DNA of 6,154 nucleotides from Candidatus Nanohalarchaeota archaeon (GCA_030635525.1 DAOVYR010000068.1:1-6154), one strand, 5' to 3'; shown: positions 1 to 5,979, numbered from the stretch's first letter. The notes: generated by a model not told the origin, from the letters alone. Translations and numbers: made by a program.

Positions 1-1
1 G

Positions 2-415
2 GGAAGATATGCGTTGCACCAGCAGATGGAAACTATGCTTAAGAGCGCGACCAAGAGCGTGGATATTATTACTACGGAGAGTGGCTTGAAGGAGCTTTAT
101 ACACAGCATTCAGGGCTTATCCAGTCTGCTGTTGATAAGGGTGTTAAAGTAAGGATTGCTGCTCCTGTGACTGATGAAAACAGGGATGCTGCCAAGGCAC
201 TGGGAAGCACTGTGGAAGTGAAGGAGCTTGCAGCAGATGCGAAACATGTTCCTATGGGCCGGATGATTGTTGCGGATGATACTGAAGTTGTGATGGCTCT
301 TACTGATGATAAGGAGACGCATTCTTCGCAGGATGTGTCGTTTTGGACATCATCTGATCATTTTTCTGAGAAGTTTGCAAAGCCGATGTTTAATCTTATA
401 TGGAAGAATGCATGA
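2..415 (+). CDS. TrmB-family transcriptional regulator, C-terminal part (5' end outside window)
   Basis: The frame is open from the first complete codon at base 2, so this is the last 137 residues of a longer protein; the TTG at 14 is unlikely to be the true start. The fragment has alternating strands and helices: VDIITT, a helix ending SAVDKGVKVRIAAPV, then VEVKEL, HVPMGRMIVADDTEVVMAL, and a final helix ending FNLIWKNA. This is the layout of the degenerate phospholipase-D-like effector domain that follows the winged-helix domain in archaeal TrmB-type regulators, including the 'G-R-M-I-V-A-D-D' strand and the closing 'lW' helix. TrmB proteins are cytoplasmic DNA-binding repressors or activators, and some sense sugars. 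The DNA-binding domain is not in the window, so target and ligand cannot be inferred. It converges on the minus-strand gene at 481. Family assignment is from recalled patterns. Confidence 0.75.
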   Translation, partial: GRYALHQQMETMLKSATKSVDIITTESGLKELYTQHSGLIQSAVDKGVKVRIAAPVTDENRDAAKALGSTVEVKELAADAKHVPMGRMIVADDTEVVMALTDDKETHSSQDVSFWTSSDHFSEKFAKPMFNLIWKNA

Positions 416-429
416 TTTTTGTTTCTTTT
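416..429 (+). terminator. T-tract terminator after the TrmB-family gene
   Basis: Starting directly after the TGA stop, 12 of 14 bases are T (TTTTTGTTTCTTTT). Archaeal RNA polymerase commonly terminates at such T-rich tracts without a hairpin. The site lies in the 65-nt gap between two convergent genes, where termination is expected. Inference from sequence only. Confidence 0.5.
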
Positions 430-480
430 GGAAGATTGGGATTTTGAATCAGCGAGATATTTTTTATTGCCAGCATTGAA

Positions 481-1815
481 TTATGAATGTCTGGATAAGT
501 ATTTTTTATGTGTTTCTAGTTGGTCCATCATAGATTTTGTTTGCGCCATCATGCTTTGTATCCTATCTTGTGCTCTTTTTTTCGGTTGTATTTCAGGCAT
601 CTCATAGAAATCATCGCTCTTGACGTAGGTTTCTATTTCACTTTTCTTAGCGTCCAAGGAATTGTAGAGGCGTGCAAGTCCAATGTTTCCTTTTAAATTA
701 GCGCATCCACTAAGTACTTTTTGCTCTTTTCTCAAAGATAGAAGCGAATTATAGAACTCAGTTTCTCTGTATTCGCCATAGGTGTCTTTAAAGCCAACTT
801 CAATATAACGAAGATCCGATTCGGAAATATCCATACCTTCGATTACCTTTGAAAGGCCATTTAATAAGGGACTTGGCAATAATTCATTGTTCAATTCTTC
901 TTCTTTTGATTTTATGGCATCTGTTATTTGTGCAGGGTATTTGCCAATATGCCAACCCCTCCATTTTTCAATAGATTTATCTACTTCTTTTTTATCTGCT
1001 TCTAATTTACGATACCGATCGCTTAATTGCTTAATATCTTCATCCATCACACCACAAACGACGTTAACAAGGGATATGAGAGTGTCTTCATACACTTCTG
1101 GTAAGAAAGAAATATCTTCTATTTTCTTGTATCGTTCTTTTTGCTCATCTTCACTTTTTCGCTTAAAATGAGTATATATGGCAGTCATTAGAGCCATGTC
1201 AAGTTCTGAGACGCCCCTTGTTTCCTTATCCAGACGATAATCATTACCCGTATAGGAGATAGTAGGGATTTTGGAGTCTGAAGTGATATCATCCACAGAG
1301 ACTTTTAGGGTTCTGACAAGCTGTTTTATGGAATCAATTCTATATTCCCCCGCCAGAGGTTCAGATACCATGGGCAGAGAATCACGGACGAGATTTATAA
1401 GAATTTCATGAAGTATGTGGGGGATTTGATTATCTAACTTTTCATCATCCATAAATTGAAGAGTATTCCCAAATTGCCTTAACGCCTTCCGAAGATCAGT
1501 TTTAATAGATTTAGAAATATCAGGTCCACCATTACCAATGAATTCCAATATTTGTTGTTCATTGTTCTTTATTATATTACCAGCACATTCTTCTCCTTTT
1601 ATTTGTGCATAAATCCTGGCTGCGTATTCGAGTGCATTAAATCCAATAGCATTAGTCTCATCAACGAGAGAATATTTATCTATAAATTGTTCCGGAGTAA
1701 TTGGGGCTTTATATTTTATTGGAGTGTTTCTAATTTGTTTTGTGTTTTTCTCTAAGTCAGAGATAACTTCTATTAATTCTGAGGGGGTCAGAAGAGTATT
1801 AATTTCAGTATCCAT
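481..1815 (-). CDS. Unrecognised 444-residue cytoplasmic protein with a coiled-coil segment
   Basis: The complete frame runs from ATG (1813-1815) to TAA (481-483). I do not recognise the family. There is no signal peptide and no membrane segment. It is rich in Lys, Glu, Asp, Ile and Ser and probably mostly helical. A charged, heptad-like stretch covers about residues 258-285 (IKQLSDRYRKLEADKKEVDK), followed by a Trp-rich WRGWH at 285-289. The C-terminal 35 residues are Met/Gln/Lys-rich and probably form another helix. Only three cysteines (77, 254, 371) are spread out, so a metal site is unlikely. Base composition is unusual for the window: more A/T-rich, and without the G-over-C excess that the plus strand shows in neighbouring genes. 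It lies 75 nt downstream of the U32 gene on the same strand but has its own TATA-like box. Recent acquisition is plausible. The gene call is firm; the function is unknown. Confidence 0.85.
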   Translation of the reverse strand: MDTEINTLLTPSELIEVISDLEKNTKQIRNTPIKYKAPITPEQFIDKYSLVDETNAIGFNALEYAARIYAQIKGEECAGNIIKNNEQQILEFIGNGGPDISKSIKTDLRKALRQFGNTLQFMDDEKLDNQIPHILHEILINLVRDSLPMVSEPLAGEYRIDSIKQLVRTLKVSVDDITSDSKIPTISYTGNDYRLDKETRGVSELDMALMTAIYTHFKRKSEDEQKERYKKIEDISFLPEVYEDTLISLVNVVCGVMDEDIKQLSDRYRKLEADKKEVDKSIEKWRGWHIGKYPAQITDAIKSKEEELNNELLPSPLLNGLSKVIEGMDISESDLRYIEVGFKDTYGEYRETEFYNSLLSLRKEQKVLSGCANLKGNIGLARLYNSLDAKKSEIETYVKSDDFYEMPEIQPKKRAQDRIQSMMAQTKSMMDQLETHKKYLSRHS

Positions 1816-1817
1816 TT

Positions 1818-1823
1818 GATCAC
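1818..1823 (-). promoter_or_regulatory. Ribosome binding site for the 444-residue protein
   Basis: On the minus strand GTGATC lies two bases before the ATG at 1815. It matches the 3' half of the archaeal Shine-Dalgarno consensus GGAGGTGATC. The overlap with the start region is tight, but it supports this start codon. Confidence 0.4.
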
Positions 1824-1843
1824 TATAATAACCACCATAGTTC

Positions 1844-1860
1844 TTTTAAATACTTTTTGG
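1844..1860 (-). promoter_or_regulatory. TATA box and BRE-like element for the 444-residue protein
   Basis: Read on the minus strand this is CCAAAAAGTATTTAAAA: a purine-rich BRE-like half followed by a TATA-like TATTTAAAA. The box is 29-37 nt upstream of the ATG, which predicts a transcript starting only a few bases before the gene. It suggests that the gene is transcribed independently of the upstream U32 gene. Confidence 0.5.
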
Positions 1861-1890
1861 TAGTTACAGAATATATTCAGAAATAAGGGC

Positions 1891-3090
1891 TTATTTCGGG
1901 GTTATGCGGTAGATAAGGTCGTTTTTTCGCACTTTCTTGTTGACTTTTATGCCTATAAGTGTGTTGTTTGGCGCGGTTTTCTGTTGTTTTCCTCCTGCTT
2001 CCATTGAGCCTATTTCCTGGTGGAGGTAGGTTGTGTGGCCTTCTATTGTTATTTCGTCGCCGATTTTTAGTGAGCCGCCTGTGAGGCGGAGTGCGGCGAC
2101 CATGACTTTAGGGTAAAAGTTTGTTACAATGCCTATTTGCGTGCGTACATATGTTGCCTGGGAGTTTGCGGCGTTGTAGCTGAATGCTGATGCGTCTGGC
2201 TTTTTGTAGTAGAAGCCGGTTGAGAAGCCACGGTTGTAGACTTTTGAGAGTTGTTTTTTTAGGTTTTGGGCGAGGTCTTTTGTGTATTCGTTGTTTTTGT
2301 GTGCATCTATTGCTATGCGGTAGCATCTTGCGACGGTTTCGACGTATAGGGGGGGCCTTAGGCGGCCTTCTATTTTGAATGAGTCTATTTTTGCTTTTAT
2401 GAGGTCCGGTATGTGTTCTATCATGCAGAGGTCTTTTGGGTTCAGGAGGTATTTTCCTTCGCAGATAATCTTGTTGTTTTCGTCGTCTGTCAAGGTCCAT
2501 GTCTTCCGGCAGGGCTGGAGGCATTTGCCGCAGTTGGCGGATGCGCCGTAAAGGTAGCCTGACAGGTAGCACCGGCCGGATATTGAGACGCACATTGCGC
2601 CGTGGATGAATGTTTCTATTTGGACGGCGGTTTTTCTTTTTATTGATCTGATCTCTTTGAGGGAGAGTTCGCGGGAGAGTATGAGGCGGCGTGCGCCCTG
2701 TTTTTTGTAGAATTGGGCTGCCATGCTGTTTGAGATGTTTGCCTGTGTTGAGATGTGGAATGGCATTTTTATGGATTTTGCAAATTCGATTGCTGAGGGG
2801 TCCCAGAGGATTACTGCGTCTATTTCGGCGTTTTGCGCTGCAGTTATTGTTTTTTGCATTTTTTTGAGGTCGGTTTCGTAAATGACTGTGTTTACTGTGA
2901 GGTATGCTTTCTGGTTGTTTGCGTGGGCCTGGTTTGCAACTTTTTTTATGTCGCATAGCCTGAAGCCGCGTCGTGCGCGCATCGTGAGGTCTTTTGTCCC
3001 GAAGTAGATGGCGTCGGCATATTTTTTTGCTGCTTCAAGACATGAGAAGTCTTTTACAGGGATGAGGAGTTCCGGGGGTTTGTGTTTCAT
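1891..3090 (-). CDS. U32-family (peptidase U32-like) protein, probable Fe-S RNA-modification enzyme
   Basis: This complete 399-residue protein has the U32 signature at residues 159-177: E159-x-F-x2-G-A-M-C167, then C174-Y-L-S177. It continues with C187, C190 and C194 in a 'CGKCLQPCRK' segment, so four or more cysteines could hold a [4Fe-4S] cluster as in characterised U32 proteins. The N-terminal part (1-150) has the TIM-barrel-like pattern of the family (LLIPVKDF, AIYFGTKDLTMRAR, FHISTQANISN). 'FKIEGR' at 238-243 is a second hallmark. Residues 315-397 form the beta-rich C-terminal domain (GIVTNFYPKVMVAAL, LKIGDEITIEG). Although named a peptidase family, studied bacterial members hydroxylate RNA: TrhP acts on tRNA U34 and RlhA on 23S rRNA. 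Others act in ubiquinone synthesis. Which substrate applies here is not visible. It is divergent from trm1, consistent with an RNA-modification role. No gene symbol is assigned because archaeal members are poorly characterised. Confidence 0.9.
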   Translation of the reverse strand: MKHKPPELLIPVKDFSCLEAAKKYADAIYFGTKDLTMRARRGFRLCDIKKVANQAHANNQKAYLTVNTVIYETDLKKMQKTITAAQNAEIDAVILWDPSAIEFAKSIKMPFHISTQANISNSMAAQFYKKQGARRLILSRELSLKEIRSIKRKTAVQIETFIHGAMCVSISGRCYLSGYLYGASANCGKCLQPCRKTWTLTDDENNKIICEGKYLLNPKDLCMIEHIPDLIKAKIDSFKIEGRLRPPLYVETVARCYRIAIDAHKNNEYTKDLAQNLKKQLSKVYNRGFSTGFYYKKPDASAFSYNAANSQATYVRTQIGIVTNFYPKVMVAALRLTGGSLKIGDEITIEGHTTYLHQEIGSMEAGGKQQKTAPNNTLIGIKVNKKVRKNDLIYRITPK

Positions 3091-3110
3091 GGTTATTGTT
3101 TGTGTGGGTT

Positions 3111-3120
3111 TTTTTAAAAG
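3111..3120 (-). promoter_or_regulatory. TATA box of the U32 gene
   Basis: Read on the minus strand this is CTTTTAAAAA, centred about 25 nt before the ATG at 3090. That spacing predicts transcription starting at or next to the start codon. No Shine-Dalgarno sequence precedes the ATG, which agrees with a leaderless mRNA. Confidence 0.55.
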
Positions 3121-3131
3121 ATTTAGGGGTG

Positions 3132-3144
3132 TTTATTAAATATT
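3132..3144 (+). promoter_or_regulatory. TATA box of the trm1 gene
   Basis: TTTATTAAATATT is centred about 26 nt before the ATG at 3164, again predicting a leaderless or nearly leaderless transcript. It lies within 25 bases of the oppositely oriented U32 promoter, so the two genes share a 73-nt divergent promoter region. Confidence 0.55.
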
Positions 3145-3163
3145 TGTTGTTCATATTAGGTTT

Positions 3164-4267
3164 ATGCAAACAAAAATTGTCTCTGAGGGCGCTTGCAAAG
3201 TGCATGTCTATGAAGGCAAAATAACTAAAAAGGATCCAGTCTTCTTTAACCCGGAGATGAAGTTTAACAGGGATATTTCTGTTGCCTGCCTGAAAGTTGC
3301 CAGAGAAATGTCATCTGAGACGTGGGTTATCTGTGATCTGCTTTCGGGGTGCGGCATCAGAGGTATCAGGTATCTGCTTGAGGTGCCTGATGTGGAGTCT
3401 GCTGTTCTGAATGATGCGAATCCAACTGCATTTGAGATTATTAAAAAGAATGTTGGTTTTAATAAGGAGAAGAGTGCTATTGTTGAGAATCTGGAGGGCA
3501 ATGTGCTTTTGTCGATGCATAATAATAAGTTCAATTTTATTGATATTGATCCTTTTGGGTCGCCTGCGATGTTTCTTGATGGCGCGGGGCGGGCTGTGAG
3601 GCACGGAGGGTTTTTAGGGGTTACTGCAACGGATCTGGGACCGCTCGCAGGGACTTACCCTAAGACGTGCCTTAGAAGGTACGGGGCTAAGTCTCTTAAG
3701 ACGGATGTGATGCATGAAACAGGTGTGCGGATACTTACAGGGCATATCACCAGGGTGCTTTCGAAGTATGATAAGGGGTTTTTGCCTTTGCTTTGTTTTT
3801 GTTCCAGGCATTATTACAGGATTTTCGGGGAGGTTAAGAAGAGCAGAAGTTGTGCGGATAAGGCTGTTGCGGCTCTCGGGTATATGCTTTATTGCCATAA
3901 GTGCGGGAGGAGGAAATATTCGAAGTTCAATAAAGAGATATGCGAATGCGGCGTGGAGTTTGATTATGCAGGACCTCTTTATACGGGGAATCTGTTTGAT
4001 GTTGATTTTGTGCAGAGACTTGAGCCAATGGATTCTAAGATGGAGAAGTTTGTTGATGTTTTGCGGGAGGAGTCGAAAGTTGATGGAATGATTTATGATG
4101 TTCATGAGATTTGCAGTCTGAATAAGCTTGAGACTGTCAGGCGCGATTGTCTTGTGAGTTGTTTGAGAGAGAAAGATTATAGGGCGTCGGGAAGTGTGTT
4201 CGGGGGGCATACTGTCAGGACTGATGCGCCTTTGAATGTGATTGTTGAGTGTGTTGGGAAGAAATAG
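3164..4267 (+). CDS. trm1: tRNA (guanine(26)-N2)-dimethyltransferase Trm1
   Basis: This 367-residue enzyme transfers methyl groups from S-adenosylmethionine to N2 of G26 in tRNA, giving m2,2G26 at the D-arm/anticodon-arm junction. The N-terminus carries the family segment VFFNPEMKFNRD (26-37). SAM-binding motif I is DLLSGCGIRGIRYLLE (58-73), and the acidic motif II region is NDANPTAFEIIKKN (83-96). The catalytic motif is DIDPFGSP (127-134), followed by GVTATDLGPLAGTYPKTCLRRYG (152-174), which is highly typical. The C-terminal domain has a likely zinc site, C244-x2-C247 and C260-x-C262, followed by AGPLYTGNL (269-277). Near the end, FGGHTVRTDAP (346-356) matches the family's 'TH..lkTdAP' region. 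Length is in the normal archaeal range. It is divergent from the U32 gene and ends one base from the convergent eIF5A gene. Confidence 0.96.
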   Translation: MQTKIVSEGACKVHVYEGKITKKDPVFFNPEMKFNRDISVACLKVAREMSSETWVICDLLSGCGIRGIRYLLEVPDVESAVLNDANPTAFEIIKKNVGFNKEKSAIVENLEGNVLLSMHNNKFNFIDIDPFGSPAMFLDGAGRAVRHGGFLGVTATDLGPLAGTYPKTCLRRYGAKSLKTDVMHETGVRILTGHITRVLSKYDKGFLPLLCFCSRHYYRIFGEVKKSRSCADKAVAALGYMLYCHKCGRRKYSKFNKEICECGVEFDYAGPLYTGNLFDVDFVQRLEPMDSKMEKFVDVLREESKVDGMIYDVHEICSLNKLETVRRDCLVSCLREKDYRASGSVFGGHTVRTDAPLNVIVECVGKK

Positions 4268-4268
4268 A

Positions 4269-4658
4269 TTATCTGACGCCCATTATTGCTTTTACAGTTG
4301 CTATTACCCAATAATCGACTTCTTTGCCTTCTTGTACTCCACTTTTGAATTCGTCGGGAATCTGTGTTTCGAACATCTCATAGGTTGTCATGTCCATGAG
4401 TTGTGCGGTATCTCCGGATATGGATACTACCTGCCCCACGCGCTTGTCTACTATAGGTGCCGGGATTTTTGCGGGACCGGGTTTCATGATCATTCTTTTT
4501 TTGTTGTCGATTATGCCGATTGCTTCTATTTTGCATTTTAGATGACCGTGTTTGCCTGGTGCGGATTTTGCGTTGTCTACTACACGGCATGGAACTTCAT
4601 CTATCATGATGTAGCTGCCTTTTTTGAAATGTTTTGCTTCAACCTGTTCTTGTGACAT
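4269..4658 (-). CDS. eif5A: Translation factor eIF5A (hypusine-containing, archaeal aIF5A)
   Basis: This 129-residue protein binds the ribosome and promotes peptide-bond formation at difficult sequences such as polyproline, and also helps termination. The N-terminal SH3-like domain contains the exposed loop SAPGKHGHLKCKI (32-44); K36 in GKHGH is the lysine converted to hypusine or deoxyhypusine. The C-terminal OB-fold spans about 70-129 (VGQVVSISGDTAQLMDMTTYEMFE). Length is standard for archaea. The frame stays open upstream to 4835, but I chose the ATG at 4656-4658. It gives the usual family length and N-terminus, and a GGGGT Shine-Dalgarno-like site precedes it. The 59 upstream residues look like translated non-coding DNA. 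The 3' end is one base from the Trm1 stop codon on the other strand. Notably, the coiled-coil gene downstream on the map ends in a proline run, a typical eIF5A-dependent sequence. Confidence 0.97.
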   Translation of the reverse strand: MSQEQVEAKHFKKGSYIMIDEVPCRVVDNAKSAPGKHGHLKCKIEAIGIIDNKKRMIMKPGPAKIPAPIVDKRVGQVVSISGDTAQLMDMTTYEMFETQIPDEFKSGVQEGKEVDYWVIATVKAIMGVR

Positions 4659-4665
4659 ATGAATT

Positions 4666-4670
4666 ACCCC
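4666..4670 (-). promoter_or_regulatory. Ribosome binding site that sets the eIF5A start
   Basis: On the minus strand GGGGT lies seven bases before the ATG at 4658, close to the GAGGT core of the archaeal Shine-Dalgarno sequence. It supports the shorter start rather than the upstream one at 4835. An (ATT)n-type tract at 4671-4684 lies just upstream in the presumed leader. Confidence 0.5.
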
Positions 4671-4703
4671 ATTATTATTATTATCAGATAAAGTGTTTTG
4701 TGA

Positions 4704-4720
4704 GCAAAGTTTTTTATTGT
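4704..4720 (-). promoter_or_regulatory. Possible TATA box for eIF5A
   Basis: On the minus strand AACAATAAAAAACTTTG lies about 46-62 nt before the eIF5A ATG. It would give a leader of roughly 25-30 nt, compatible with the Shine-Dalgarno-like site present. A weaker CTTTATC (4687-4693) would give a shorter leader, so the choice is uncertain. Confidence 0.3.
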
Positions 4721-4795
4721 TATAGTGAAGGCATGAAATAAATGAGCAAACACAATCAAAAACCAAATTGCCTTTATCTATCGGGCAAGGCACTA

Positions 4796-4815
4796 TTTTG
4801 AACGAAAGTTCAAAA
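4796..4815 (+). repeat. Perfect 8-bp hairpin with a GAAA loop
   Basis: TTTTGAAC (4796-4803) pairs fully with GTTCAAAA (4808-4815) around GAAA (4804-4807). On the plus strand the loop is a C(GAAA)G GNRA tetraloop, a classic stable RNA loop; on the minus strand it would be TTTC. That favours a plus-strand RNA structure, if it is transcribed. Its role is unknown. Confidence 0.55.
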
Positions 4816-4818
4816 GCT

Positions 4819-4834
4819 TGACACGATAGTGTCA
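4819..4834. repeat. Perfect 6-bp hairpin (TGACAC/GTGTCA)
   Basis: TGACAC (4819-4824) pairs with GTGTCA (4829-4834) around a GATA loop. It begins only three bases after the previous hairpin, so the two could stack as neighbouring helices in one RNA. Alternatively it could be a dyad operator for a regulator, as it lies between two transcription units. Confidence 0.45.
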
Positions 4835-4893
4835 TGATACTTAATTTATTGGTGCTATGACCAGATATTATAAGATGAGTTTTTATCTGCTGC

Positions 4894-5121
4894 TCAATGT
4901 CTTTTCCTTTCTGAGATTATTGCAATTTTGTCATAGATTCTCAGTAGCAGTATGCAAATCAGTATTTCACCGCCGACTACCATCAACATTGTCATGTTTA
5001 GCAGTGTAAGTATTAGCTGCTGAGAGATTATTCCTGCTGAAAGGAGCAGGAATTCAACTACAGTGATTATTGCTAATACCGCAACAAAAAATAGCTCAAT
5101 GTTTTTTGGACCTAGTTTCAT
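4894..5121 (-). CDS. Small membrane protein with two transmembrane helices
   Basis: This 75-residue protein is not recognised as a named family. The hydrophobic segments at about 8-32 (IELFFVAVLAIITVVEFLLL onward) and 36-60 (LILTLLNMTMLMVVGGEILI onward) form a helical hairpin. Both ends are positively charged (MKLGPK and ERKRH), so both probably face the cytoplasm. E23 lies inside the first helix and E52 inside the second, which is unusual and could mediate helix packing or oligomer formation. It starts 20 nt after the stop of the coiled-coil gene on the same strand, with an AGGT ribosome binding site, so the two are almost certainly co-transcribed. A membrane anchor or partner for the coiled-coil protein is an inference from context. 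Confidence 0.8.
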   Translation of the reverse strand: MKLGPKNIELFFVAVLAIITVVEFLLLSAGIISQQLILTLLNMTMLMVVGGEILICILLLRIYDKIAIISERKRH

Positions 5122-5127
5122 GTTAAT

Positions 5128-5131
5128 ACCT
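5128..5131 (-). promoter_or_regulatory. Ribosome binding site of the small membrane protein gene
   Basis: On the minus strand AGGT lies six bases before the ATG at 5121. An internal operon gene using a Shine-Dalgarno site while the first gene is leaderless is a common archaeal arrangement and supports the operon call. Confidence 0.45.
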
Positions 5132-5141
5132 GATTAGGATT

Positions 5142-5735
5142 TTATGGTGGAGGAGGATTGTTCTGTTGAGGGGGACGCCTTCTTTGGAGTATGCTTGCTG
5201 CACCACCCGGGGGAGCTCCCTGACCAACCAACGGCAGGGATTTCATTCTTTTTTCTATTGCAGCTAGTGTCTCTGCCATCTGTGTGGTGCTTTCGGCGGA
5301 TTTGATGCTTGAGGCTTCTATCCTGTCAACAAGAGGACTGACAACACCTTCTATTAGTTCTTTTGATATTGCGTCGCCACTTTCCTGTTCTCCTGCTTCT
5401 TTTATTATGTCTATGAATTCTGACATCTTGGACTGAGAATCGTCTATTTTTGAGATGAGTATTGATATGTCTTCTCTTAAACCCTGGTTTGCTCTTACGA
5501 CTTCGTCTACGATTTTCTGGTTCATCTCGACCATGTCGAGGACTTTGTCTATGAATTTTTCAAGATGGGTCATGGATTTTGTTGTCTCTATTGTCTCGAG
5601 GCGCTTTTCGAGGCGCCTTAGAGGTGTGAGCGGAACTATCTCGTAGTCGTCTCTTTCGCTTGGGATTTCTACTTCTTTTGGAGGCATATTTTTCCACCTA
5701 TCAGATATTGTTTGTTTTTGTTGACTATTGTTCAT
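5142..5735 (-). CDS. Coiled-coil protein with proline-rich tail, unknown function
   Basis: This 197-residue soluble protein is not assigned to a named family. The N-terminal 30 residues are polar and probably disordered. A YEIVPLTPLRRLEKRLETIE segment (31-50) leads into long helical heptad-like stretches to about residue 168, with hydrophobic positions spaced as in coiled coils (LEKFIDKVLDMVEMNQKIVDEVV, then ISILISKIDDSQSKMSEFIDII). A short break at about 114-121 (AGEQESGD) divides the helices. The tail (169-197) is rich in Gly, Pro, Gln and Arg and ends RRRPPQQNNPPPP. There are no cysteines and no membrane segment. It is the first gene of a two-gene unit with the membrane protein downstream, and has a clear TATA box. 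A scaffold or filament-like role at the membrane is possible but is only inferred. Confidence 0.85.
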   Translation of the reverse strand: MNNSQQKQTISDRWKNMPPKEVEIPSERDDYEIVPLTPLRRLEKRLETIETTKSMTHLEKFIDKVLDMVEMNQKIVDEVVRANQGLREDISILISKIDDSQSKMSEFIDIIKEAGEQESGDAISKELIEGVVSPLVDRIEASSIKSAESTTQMAETLAAIEKRMKSLPLVGQGAPPGGAASILQRRRPPQQNNPPPP

Positions 5736-5755
5736 TAAGATTATGAATAAAGGAG

Positions 5756-5765
5756 TATATATAAG
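5756..5765 (-). promoter_or_regulatory. Strong TATA box of the coiled-coil/membrane protein operon
   Basis: On the minus strand this is CTTATATATA, a near-ideal archaeal TATA box centred about 25 nt before the ATG at 5735. Transcription is therefore expected to begin at the start codon itself (leaderless). No Shine-Dalgarno sequence is present in the gap. Confidence 0.7.
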
Positions 5766-5979
5766 TTATGGTGAGATGTTGAGAGGAGGGATGTGCCCGG
5801 GAATTGTATATCCGGATTTGTGATATGAAGGAGAGGGATTTATGAATGGATGGAAACGATATAAGGTTTCGGTAGGAGTTATTAGTTATCAGGTATTTTT
5901 CCGGTTGATGGTGGCTTGTATGAGTTGGTAAAAAGAGGCAGGATATCAGACAAGATCATAGTAAAAACGGCAGATAATT
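5766..5979. other. Intergenic stretch without a convincing gene
   Basis: This region lies between the operon promoter and the tandem stem-loops. It is purine-rich on the plus strand. The only coding candidate is a 29-codon frame at 5842-5931 (MNGWKRYKVSVGVISYQVFF onward) preceded by GGAGAGGG, which is too short to call. No tRNA or known RNA motif was recognised. Confidence 0.5.

Larger units (their letters stand above)
4659..4893. other. Non-coding gap between eIF5A and the small membrane protein gene
   Basis: This is a 235-base gap. It contains the eIF5A leader and promoter on the minus strand, an alternative TTGCC/GGCAA or GCCTT/AAGGC stem at 4768-4791, and the two perfect hairpins described separately. 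No convincing reading frame was found. The frame that continues eIF5A upstream has low-complexity, unrelated-looking residues. Confidence 0.5.

Noticed and set aside
419..607. 62-codon plus-strand frame after the TrmB gene
   Set aside because: Two thirds of it lies antisense to the end of the 444-residue gene, it has no ribosome binding site, and it begins inside the T-tract terminator.
2108..2956. Long 282-codon minus-strand frame inside the U32 gene
   Set aside because: Its product is dominated by Arg, Pro, Lys and His with no motifs, and it overlaps the clear U32 gene in another frame. Strand composition bias keeps it open.
3614..4210. 198-codon minus-strand frame opposite trm1
   Set aside because: It lies within the well supported Trm1 coding region and its product has no recognisable features.
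4796..4834. Hairpin-type transcription terminator for the small membrane protein gene
   Set aside because: No T-tract follows on the minus strand, and archaeal termination does not usually rely on hairpins.
4659..4835. N-terminal extension of eIF5A by 59 residues
   Set aside because: The added residues are unlike any eIF5A N-terminus. The region contains perfect hairpins, and a Shine-Dalgarno-like site precedes the ATG at 4658.
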